Shown: positions 33,273 to 43,021 of the stretch, piece after piece
How the letters are laid out: the number at the start of each line of letters is the position of its first letter
How positions within the stretch are numbered: the stretch's first letter is position 1
Assembly: GCF_901709675.1 (NCBI RefSeq)
Contig: NC_051095.1
Location: forward strand, 124,001-188,000
Length of the DNA: 64,000 nucleotides
Direction of reading: 5' to 3'
From: Syngnathus acus
Lineage: Eukaryota; Chordata; Actinopteri; Syngnathiformes; Syngnathidae
Translations under genes and position numbers: made by a program
The notes under the pieces: generated by a model
Seen by the model: the letters and a program-made list of their open reading frames with translations, nothing else
Told to the model about the DNA's origin: nothing
Database searches by the model: none

Positions 33273-36200
33273 TTATTGCAGTTCTTTTAAAAGCAGTCGA
33301 CAACACTCGCCCAGTTTGGAGGGCTCGGCTACGGAGGAGTATTGGGAGATTTGCGCGTTGACCCCCAGGGAGCGGGCCAGGTCCCGGGCCGTCGGGTCGG
33401 ACGCCACGGTGGTTCCCAGCGCCACCAGCAGGCGGAAGACGGCTTCCTGGTCCCGAACGCTCTCCAGCGCTCGGCTGGCCACCGACAGGCACTGGGCTTT
33501 GGCCTCCAGGTCGGGTCGGCGGTGCAGGCAGCCGGCGTAGTTGAGCACCAGCGTGGCCAGAGCAATGTGGACGTTCTTATTGCACACGGCGGCGGCCAAG
33601 TCGGCGGCCCGCGACAGGACGGCTTCGCGCCGGGCCATGAGCAGCGCTCGGCCGGGCCCGCTGCTGAAGCAGTTGCAGAGGATGCGCAGCGCCAGCATCT
33701 GATTGGCCGCGCGGCCCTCGGGCCTCATCAGGCTCAGGAGGTGGTCGCACAGCCCGACGCCCTCGGTCTCGCCGCACAGGCGCTCGTTGACCTGCGGGTG
33801 GCGCACAGCCAGCCTTAGAATGTCCAGGACCGGAAACACAATATCTAGCCGGGTGGAGAAGAAACGCTCGTTTTCAGCTCTGGCTCCAAGATGAAAAATG
33901 TTTGGGCTGGCGGGCCTTGAGCGCAAAATTTCACAATGAGCCCAAAAGGCGCAATCCGTCTGCTAAGGAAGCTCGGGGCAGCCCCCGCGGGGCAGCCCCC
34001 GCGGGGCAGCTGCGGGCGGGCATGTACCTTCGGGCCAGTGCGTGGCTTTCCAGAGGAGGAGGATCTGCTGGACGGTGGGCGGGGCGTCGGCCAGGCCGCA
34101 GACGGACGCCAGCAGCCCCCGCAGACTTTCCAGGAAGTCTTCCGAGAGCCGGTGCTCCTGAGGGGCCCCGGCGTTGAGTTCTTTCAGCTTGCCTGGGCAA
34201 GAGAGAGCGAGCGCCCCCAAAAGGCAGACTTGAGGCAAACGGCAGCTTTTCAGGGGCGAGCGAGCTGAGATACTCACCGACAATTTGTGAAACGTTGGCT
34301 TGCTCAAAGGTCACGCCGTCGGTCTTGGGAAAGTAAATGTTGGTGCTTTTCTGTCCCGCCGCCCCGGCGGAAGAGTAAGCGCCTCCGCCTGGCCGAGGTA
34401 AAGTCCTCAACTGGGTTTGGGCTTGCGCTAGGCGCCGCGGAGGCCGGGTCGGGGGAGTGGCTCACCTGTGAAGGGATCGGCCACGCCTTCGGGAGCCGCC
34501 GAGTCGGGGCCGGACCCGGGGATGTAGCGACCGGAGCCTGGGAGGGGTTTAGAAGGCGATAGCGACTTTATTGGCACTCGACAACAGAAAAGAGCCCGCA
34601 AAACCAAAATCACTGGCAAATCCAAAAGGAAAGCAGGCCTCGTTGTACTAAGTTCATCTTGTTTTTCCTTTTTAATCACTTCACGGTTCTTTTATCGCAA
34701 ACAAATTATTTTAGGTGTATTACCTGACATGTAATACCGCCGAAACATGTCAGGTAATACACCTAAAATAATTTGTTTGATATAAAAGAACCGTGAAGTG
34801 ATGGAAAGCAGGCCTCACCGCCTGGAAGCGCGCACCTGTGAAGGGATCGCCTCCGAAGCGGGGACTCGTCTCGGTGCCGCCAGGGATGTAGCGAGCGCCA
34901 CCTGCCGGAGCGACACAAAAGAGCAGCTTGGCGCCAGGAAAGGCAAAGCGGGCTCACCGCGGCGACGACGTTTCTCACCGGTGAAAGGGTCGCCGCCGGC
35001 GGGCTGCGGCGGCGCGGGTCCGGCCGCGTGCCCCGCCGCCGCCTGACCCGCCGCCTGCCCTTTGGTGTTTTCCGTGATGAAATTAGCAACCTGGTCCAGG
35101 AACATGGGGCTGAGGTCGTTCTTCTGCAAAAAGTTGTGCGCCGCCAGCCAGGGGTCCTCCGACACGTTGTACGGCAGCTTCATGGACGGCCCGCCCTCGT
35201 TCACGTCGATGGTGAAGACGTAGTCGTACTCCTGCGGGGGGGGGGGGCGCACGCAGCCTTGACGCACGCTCAAATTGCACAGGCGTTTGTCCGCACCCAC
35301 CGGCCGCCGGGGCCTGAACGCAACGTTTGCTCTGGAAACCAAAATGAGCTCGTTCAACGGGCCGGGCAATTCCCGCCTCACCTTCCCTTCGTACATGACG
35401 CTCTTGGAGGTCTGCTGGTCGGAGCCGCCGAGCACGTCTCCGATTTTCACCCAGCGACTGTCGCTCACGCTCCATTGGTACGCCTCCACTTTCTGCCCGT
35501 CCTTGATCAGCCGCGTCTGGCCGTCGCGATTCCCTGGGACCGCCAGAAAAAGGTTGACGATGGAAAAAGTCCCAACCCAGCCCCAACACAATACCCGGCT
35601 CGTCGAGGTGCTCCCGCCCGGGAAGCTCCTCCACTTTGATGTCCCCGAGGTCCCCCGTCTTGGGGTCGATGGTGGCGTCGGAGAGCTCGTCCTCGAAGGC
35701 CCGCAGGTCGCGAGCGCTCGCCACGCGCTCCTCGGCCTCCGTAAACACTCGGATGATGCCGTCGCTGCAGCGGCGGCGGCGAGAGCGCACAAGTCAGCCC
35801 CGGCAAATACACGCGCGTGACTTTTTGGAGAGGGTCACCTGGCTCCCACAGCAATGTCGCCATTTGGCAGGATGCAGCAGCACCAAACAGACTGAGCGGG
35901 CAGGCGGATCGTCTGCGTGCACTCCCCGCTCCTCCAGATTCGCACCGTCCGGTCCTCTCCTGTGCTCACAAAATCTAGCGCAAGCAGTCAACACGCCGCG
36001 GTTGCAAAACAGACAGACAGACAGACAGACGGACAGACGGGCCGCCGTCCGTCCGGGCAATTGTCAAGCTTCAAACAAACCTCCGCTATCCGGGAAGACG
36101 GCCATGCTGTAGATGTAGTTGGTGTGTCCGTAGTAGACCTGCGTACACTCGCCCGTGAGCAGCCACTTCCTGACGCTGCCGTCGTTGCTGCAAGAGAAGA

Positions 36201-37483
36201 ACTCGGTGGCGCTGATCACCGCGAGGCCTCGCACGCAATCCTCGTGACCTAAAAGGGAAGCGAGCGGTCGTGACGTGGGATATCGATCGCCTGGCTGGCC
36301 GAAGGAGCAGGCGAGGTGAGCGGCGCTTTTTCAAAGGCCGACGTGAGCTTTGGCTACCTGTAAACGTCCTCTCGCACTGTCCCGCTTTCCAAAGCTTGAT
36401 GCTTCGGTCCGCCGACCCGGACAGCATGAGCCCTTGCTCGGGCAGCATGGCCGCCGCCCACACGGCCGCCGAGTGGCCGCGCAGCGTCATCATGCACTTT
36501 TCGCTGAGCCACACTTTGGCGGTGGTGTCCCAAGAGCCGCTCAAAAGTGTCCCGAACTTCCCCGAGGACAGAGTACAAACTGCGGACATAGAAAGCGCTC
36601 GGTGGCAAAATGCGCAGAGGATGGATGGATGGATGGATGGATGGATGGATGGATGGATGGATGGATGGATGGATGGATGGATGGATGGATGGATGGATGG
36701 ATGGATGGATGGATGGATGGATGGATGGATGGATGAGCCGATAGAGCCGATAGAGCCGATAGAGCCGATAGAGCAAAGCCCAGCCGCCGTGCCGCTCCGC
36801 TCGGCACTCCTTTTCAAACGCACGCTCGCTCACCTGTGTTTTTGTGACCTTTGAGGGTGTACAGGGGCTGCGCTTGGTCCAGCGCAAATACGCAAATGTT
36901 ATTGTCGTTCCCTCCGGTGGCAACCAGTCCTCGGGGGTACGTCTCGCTCGGCCCGATGACGCATACGCAGGATACGAAATTCGAGTGGGCCGACAAGCGT
37001 TGCATCTCCGTGAAACCGTCGCTGTCAACAAACAGAGGAAAAGAAAGGACAAATAAACACAGAGTGAGGGACTACAAGCGGTCACATGCAAAATAGACAT
37101 GAAAGTACTCGCAAGGAGGTAACCTACCTCTCTTCTAAGGCCTTATCAAAAAGTGCCGGCTCAAACCAGAGCAATAGGAACACTTTCCAAATGATTCATG
37201 TCATTCGTACAGAGCTTTCAAAAGAAAATTGAGATCTGGAACAAATCAATAGAATTTCTATTCATTTGAATTAGAGCTGTTCAGTACCACTTCTACCTAC
37301 AGCGGTACTCGCGCCTGTCCCCAATTTGAATTGAGTTGATAAGCTTGTCGAAATCAGGGAGGGAGGGAGCAAGCAAGGTTTGATTCGACTTCCTTCGTTT
37401 TAAATGTACTCTCAATTCACCACCCAAGGAACATGTATCGGAATGTTGCTCTTTGAAAATCTTGACATGCAGTCAAGGGCTTA

Positions 37484-37523
<40 letters not shown>

Positions 37524-37988
37524 ACCTTCCTAAAACTTGACAAAACGGATCTGAAAATGGACTGCGCATTGGCAACGATAGGCAAGCGCGCGTTTACTGA
37601 ATGACATATGAAATCATGATTTGTACTTGCTGGACAAGTGAATGAATGACAAAGCTAGTAAGTGGCATAGTAGGCAAGCACTCGAGCCGAAACGGCAACA
37701 CTTGAAAGGAGCCAGATGAAAAGCCCTTCATTTGATTTGGTTTATCCTCGTGGGCGCTACTGGAACATTAAGGGCAACACTTTTCGAAGCTGATTTGCGG
37801 GCTGGCTAGCGGGCTAACGCTCGCTACCTTGAGTTTGGGACCCAGATCCTTCCGGTCCGGTCTCTGGACACAGAAACCAACGCTCCTTCCGGGAAAACAG
37901 CAGCCGCGAGCCCCCGGACGTCCATCTCGTGGCCCGGAATGGAGCACCGAAGTCTGTAAGAGTTGGACGAAAGCGTGTTTTCCTGCAT
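33273..37988 (-). CDS. plaa: Phospholipase A2-activating protein (Ufd3/Doa1 family ubiquitin-binding p97 cofactor)
   Basis: Ubiquitin-binding adaptor of p97/VCP acting in ubiquitin turnover, endosomal sorting and lysophagy (family knowledge). Thirteen exons join in frame to 811 residues: 37828-37988, 36834-37021, 36358-36579, 36081-36248, 35839-35974, 35595-35764, 35382-35533, 34979-35231, 34836-34901, 34466-34537, 34278-34388, 34028-34192, 33273-33844. Residues 1 to about 300 form WD40 repeats ([25 protein letters not shown]). The PFU ubiquitin-binding domain spans about 350-470 ([29 protein letters not shown]), followed by a DPFTG repeat linker and the p97-binding PUL domain (about 560-811, [17 protein letters not shown]). 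The Met at 37988 precedes [18 protein letters not shown], which aligns with the human start; an earlier GTG in frame is not needed. The stop codon overlaps an AATAAA motif. Confidence 0.96.
34675..34802. repeat. Near-perfect palindrome, 57-bp arms, 12-bp loop
   Basis: The left arm 34676-34732 is the reverse complement of 34745-34801 with two mismatches; the loop is 34733-34744, and one more base pairs outside each arm. It lies in the plaa intron between exons 34836-34901 and 34466-34537. A 14-bp direct repeat (GGAAAGCAGGCCTC at 34628-34641 and 34803-34816) flanks it. Confidence 0.9.
36619..36773. repeat. (GGAT)n plus GAGCCGATA x4 in a plaa intron
   Basis: About 29 GGAT units (36619-36734) followed by four perfect 9-bp GAGCCGATA units. 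Together they fill well over half of the 254-bp plaa intron 2 (36580-36833). Confidence 0.95.
37479..37523. repeat. (AAAG)n microsatellite
   Basis: About ten AAAG units in plaa intron 1. Confidence 0.9.
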
Positions 37989-39618
37989 TTTGACGCTATA
38001 TTCCAGAAGAATGGTGAGAACTCCGGCAGACACGGACGGCACCACCGGTGGGCTGGCTCAAAGCTAGCGGAAGCAGAATGACGTCGTTTGAGGGAGGGTC
38101 CGAGCAAACGCCGAGAATGATCATTTATTCTGTTTGCGTGGAATTCATTCATAGTATCAAACGGAACCACTTAAAATCAAAGCATTAAAACAAAATACCA
38201 TATCAATACAATAAATACAGACCATCCGTTGAGTGGCTTGGCCTGTTGTTATGGATACGTCAAGACATCGGCCATATTGAATGGGGCAGAGTGTCGTTAA
38301 CTCGTATTCGAGAACCCTAATAAGGTTAAACTCGCTGTCCATAATGGTGTTTGGGGTGTATCCAAGCATCTAACTGATGAATGTCATTTCATTCATTTGG
38401 AATTGAAGAGCAAAGAATAAACGTTAGCTCATTGAAGCCACCAAAGTCGTCGCCCACTTTTGCACTGAAGTATCAACGCAACGAACAAATCAACAATTAC
38501 TGCAGGAAACTCAACAGTAGTCGTTCCTTTATTGTAGAAAAACAAAAACAAATGGAAATATACAGTATGCACAAGCCAGGTTGTTGTTGTTGTTGTTTTT
38601 GCATGACTGTAAACTTGCTAAAGGAATGACAATGCAAGCCAGCTCCAGAGCCAAACACAAATCGAGTCAATGAAGTCATTAAACATGCTCCCAATCAAAA
38701 GACAACAGGTTAATCGCAATAGTTTGAACAAGTTTCCTGGATCAAACCATATTAGCAGCTGTCATGAGAAAGTCAGTCTTGTTTTTTTCTTCTTTCTCCT
38801 CATTTGTGCTTTTAAAGCGAGAACTGACTTTGGCCGGATAAGTTGTAGGGGACGAGGGAAGACGACTCCACCTAGTGCTTAGTCAACAATAAGAAACGAC
38901 CTAAAGTCTTGTCTAGCTAAGAGCTCATCTTAAGTCTAGTTAAAACAAATGCAAACCTTCCCTCCAGGTCTTAGCATGGCTGCGAGAAGCGGGTCGCTCA
39001 ACTTTTGCCTGAGCTCTTTAAAAGGGCTACCCGCTTTCTTCTCATTGACGATTCCAGTAGGAACACAAAAAGCTGTATAAACTGCGGAGCGAGCGTCCCG
39101 TCGTGTTTGGAGTTTAGAGCTGCTCGACGTTTGTGTGTGTGCGCGTGTGTGTGTGCGCGTGTGTGTGTGTGCGCGCGCGTGCGTGCGTGTGCGCGCTCTC
39201 TCTCTCTCTCTCTAGAGGTAGGCGTGACACTGCAGCTATCAAACAAAGACTGGGAGGCGCCCTCGTGTCCATTGACGGTTGCCCATTTCCAAAGTGGCAA
39301 ACTTTCCATTCATGGGTATAACGAAGCAGGAATTTCCAAAAGCCAAGGTTGGCTCTCAACAAGGAACTTTGATTTTTGTTTCTCTCCCCATAACACTGAA
39401 TCAACAAAATATTCACTGAGAAGGGAAATTTAAACGCACAAGAACACAACTAATGAGAAGGCATTCACTTGCGGTGTGTGAAAAGAAAAGCGGCGTGCTT
39501 GAATATGAAAGCTCTCCCATTCTCATCCCCGCCCATGGAAAGTTTCCAATTTGGATGATTTCCCGCTCCAGCGTTCAATTTGCCGCAACCTTAAGGAGCC
39601 GAGTGTGCGTTTCTTCTG
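37989..39618 (-). other. plaa 5' flank and rcor2 3' UTR/intergenic
   Basis: No protein-coding gene was recognised. The right part (about 38530-39618) is probably the rcor2 3' UTR, AT-rich with a GT/GC-rich run at 39131-39200. The plaa promoter must lie just right of 37988. Confidence 0.5.
38528..38533 (-). terminator. rcor2: Poly(A) signal AATAAA for rcor2
   Basis: AATAAA on the minus strand, about 1.1 kb after the rcor2 stop in AT-rich sequence. A further copy occurs at about 38125. Either could be used; the gap to the plaa start at 37988 is only about 540 bp. Confidence 0.45.
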
Positions 39619-42600
39619 TTAGTGCGAGTTGGCCCGCTCCACCTTGATCCCCAGCAGCGACGGCGGCAGGATCTGCATGGCGGCGGAGGGCGAGGAGCTT
39701 CCGGAGGAGCCTGTGGCGCCAGCTGGCCGAATGAGGGGTGGCGGCGGGTGGTTGTGAGGGGCCCGGTTCTGCAGCGGGCGGGTCTGCAGCGGCGGGGGTT
39801 GGCGCAGGAGGCTGGGCGGCGCCGAGGGCGGCGCCGGGCGCAGCAGCGGGGGAGGCTGGGACAGGGACGAGGGGGTTTGGCCCGAGCAGGGCGGCGAGGA
39901 GCCCTCGGCCGCCTCCGGAGGAGACTCCTCCATCTTGACCTTGCAAAGGACAGGGAATAGCCAGAGCCAGAGAACGGGGGTCACGTCTGAACGGCGCCCT
40001 GATTTGTTTTTCACTGGGAAATGTATTGGGGAAGCCTTGCTCACCTGGTCCTCGGCTCCCCGTTGCGCGGCGGCGGCGGCCGTCTCCACGCCGACCCTTC
40101 TCGGGTCCCGGGCCAGCGCCTGCTCGGCGACCCACTCCCTCAGCACCTCGTCCAGGTTGAACCTGCGGCGGTAGCTCACGAAGAAGGAGCTCACCTGCCG
40201 ACAAGGGCGCCAAGGACGGTGAACGCTCGCATGGCGCACAGGACCGAGGCGGCTTACCTGAGCCGATGTCTTGTTTCCGATCACCTCGCCGATGGCGGTG
40301 AAGTCTTTGCCGTAACGGCGGATGGCTGCGTGAGGAAGCGCAAATTGAGTCAAGTGATGCTATTTACGGACAATAGCAACGTCCAGAGGAACACGGGCCA
40401 ACAGTCGGCATTGACGCCAACTGATGGGGTTGGTTAACGTAGGAAAGCGATTATGACCGAGTCATCGCGGCACAACGTGCATTGGATGAAGACGAGTAAT
40501 CAGATGACTTTTTCAAGTCACTACGTTGGTCAGAGGCCATCACTCACTCACTCACTCACTCACTCACTCACTCACTCACTCACTCACTCACTCACTCACT
40601 CACTCACTCACTCACTCACTCACTCACTCACTCACTCACTCACTCACTCACTCACTCACTCACTCACGCAGGCAGGCAGGCAGCCAGGCAGGCAGGCTGT
40701 GGACTTTGTTTGGAAACCTTTTTTGCCAGCGTTTGCATTCCTCACCTTGCACCGCCAGCAGCTGCTCCTCCGTAGTCCAGCGAGCGTTCATCTTGGGGGC
40801 GGGCTGCAGGAGGGAATGGTGACATCCTCAGCCCAAAATAAATCAAATAAATAAATAAATAAATAACAACCACACCATACCTCAGCGGGCCTGAACGCGT
40901 CGACACCCCCGCTCAGGCTCAGCTTCAGAGCGCCGTTGCTCTGTTTGATACTTTGGACCTGAAAGAGGAAGCGGAAAGCCCGTGGAAGACGCGACGAAAG
41001 CCGGCGCGAGGGAGGCGCGGCCGGTCCGTCACCTGTCGCTTGAGCGACACCAGCCGGGCGTCCAGCTGCCTGACGGTCAGCGGGCCCGAGTCGCGCGAGG
41101 CTGACAGCGAGGTGATGTCGGCCCGTTCCAGGTGCATGCCCTTTGGCGGGCGGCGACGCGCTCGCAGCGGGTGGTGGCGGTACTGCGCCCCAGCGTTCTC
41201 CTTCTTGGCGGGGCCCGGGCGGCCGGGAAGCGCCTTGTCCGAGACGGCGGCGCCCGCATTCTGTGCGGCCGCCTAGGCACGGACATCAATTAGCTCCGGT
41301 GGCCCGGCTCGCTTTCTCGGCCGCTCACCTCTTTCTTGGCATCCAGCTCAAAGTCGCAGTCGCTGCCGGGATCTCCTTCCTCCAGCTCGTCGTTGCTACG
41401 GCGCAAGACAAGTGGTTCGGGTTAAGACGCTTCTCGCTTGCTTGCTTGCTTGCTTGCTTTGGTCCATTCTCACCTGTCTTCTCTCTCCCTCTTGCTGACC
41501 AGCCTCCTGGCCTGCCGGTCCATGACGGAGGTTCTGCTCCGCGTCTTCTTCCAGCCGTAGTAGTACTTGACCAGACTGGAGATCAGCTTGTCGGGGAGCT
41601 CGAGGGGCAAAAGGTGGCGTTGATGCACGTGGCCAAGGGCGGGCACCCGGTGGTGGCGGCGGCGGTGCTGAGGCTCACCATCTGCTGGATGCGGTGGAAG
41701 CTCTTGCCGTGGAAGCCAAAGGCCTGCTCGAACAGCACTTTGTCCTCCACCGTCCACTCGTCCGGGAAGGGCGTGAAGTTGGCCAGGTCGGCCAGCGAGC
41801 GCTCCACGTCGTGCTTGTGCCACAGCAGCATGCCCAGGGCCTGCCGGCGGAAGGCGCAGATGCTCGAGCGGGTCGGCGCTTCAAAGCCGGCCGGCCAATG
41901 GGCCGGCCCGCTCGGCCAATGGGCCGGCCCGCTCGGCCAATGGGCCGGCCCGCTCGGCCAATGGGCCGGCCCGCTCGGCTGGCTTTACTCTACCTGTTCC
42001 ATGTTGTAGCCGTGCTTCTCTTTGGCCATGGCGATGTACTCGTCCACTGCGCCGGCGACAGGACAATGAGATGCGGCGGGCGGATACTCACTGAGCGGGC
42101 CAGCGGAGGCGGCGCGTACACGTTGCGTCCGACAGCCGGGCGTCGGGACGCCACACCAGCATGCTCTTCTGCTCCTTCTCGTCGTCACGGGCCGGGCCGT
42201 CTGCAATCCGTCGCAAGAAAGGCCGTGAAAATCGGGCGCGCCGTCGCCCGGGCCTTTCGCGACGGCTCCCTCGCTTCCCTAACCCTGCACCCATCTAAGC
42301 GCCCGCGTTTTTCCCGCCAAAGCCATCGGCCCCATCTAGCGCCACAAAAAGTTGCCTCGTATAAAATCAAAAGAAGCAGACTAGAAAATAAGGGGGGAGG
42401 GCCGAAATCTCGACTTCCATAAACGAGCAGAAAAGGTAAAGTCGAGTCGAGAATGCGGACGGAACCAAGAGCGTACTTGTCACGGAACCCATCATTGTTG
42501 ACACCCTTTGAAAGAAATGAAACAAACGCTGCTGTTCTGTTCCAGACTTTGGGATGTATTTTTGTCACCTGCTTTGAACTCTGGGATCGGGGCCTGGTAG

Positions 42601-43021
42601 TCTCCTCCCACGCGGATCATGCTGTCTGTGGAGCCATAAAGGAAGAGCTAAGAAAAATACGCGAGCACCGGGGTCGTCAGCGGATAAAGGGGAAGAGGAC
42701 GAAAATGAAAAAGAATAAAATGCTCTTTTTAATCATGTGCTTAAAAAAAAGGCAAAATTGTGCTCAGGGCGGCTTCAAAAGTTGCGGAAACGTGACATTT
42801 CCCATCGGCCCATTACGGTCAAGTCCACTTGGATGTAAACAAGGTGCAAATTCAAGCAGGCGTGCGTGCGTGTGTGTGTGTATGCGTGTGCGTGGACCGT
42901 GAGCGTGCTCCTCGTCGCTGCTCTCCTCCTCGGAATGCGGTTGGCTGTTGCCGTTGGTTACCGTCTTGGCTCGGCTCCTGGACAACACGCCGGCCCCGGG
43001 GCGCTCCATCGCCGAGGGCAT
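39619..43021 (-). CDS. rcor2: REST corepressor 2
   Basis: Scaffold of the LSD1/HDAC corepressor complex, acting in the nucleus in neural and pluripotent cells (family knowledge). Thirteen exons join in frame to 527 residues: 42898-43021, 42569-42625, 42120-42200, 41994-42046, 41679-41840, 41474-41598, 41329-41395, 41033-41272, 40881-40958, 40746-40803, 40258-40325, 40045-40194, 39619-39939. The protein starts [20 protein letters not shown]. The ELM2 region follows ([38 protein letters not shown]), then SANT1 (about 122-175, [20 protein letters not shown]), a linker that in this family contacts LSD1 ([16 protein letters not shown]), and SANT2 (about 334-390, [20 protein letters not shown]). 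The proline-rich tail ([21 protein letters not shown]) is specific to RCOR2 rather than RCOR1 or RCOR3. The exon 1 donor, GTCCAC, is weak and sits next to a CA-rich stretch. Confidence 0.95.
40541..40667. repeat. (CACT)n microsatellite
   Basis: About 31 units in the rcor2 intron between exons 40746-40803 and 40258-40325, followed by GCAGG units. Confidence 0.95.
41895..41978. repeat. Four perfect 21-bp repeats, each with CCAAT
   Basis: The unit CCAATGGGCCGG plus CCCGCTCGG occurs four times without a mismatch inside the 153-bp rcor2 intron between exons 41994-42046 and 41679-41840. Confidence 0.95.

Noticed and set aside
37824-38045. Longer plaa start beginning at a GTG codon
   Set aside because: The first ATG at 37988 already gives the family N-terminus; the upstream extension is not conserved.
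42541-42902. Plus-strand open frame over rcor2 exons 1-2
   Set aside because: It is the antisense shadow of rcor2 and has no family match.
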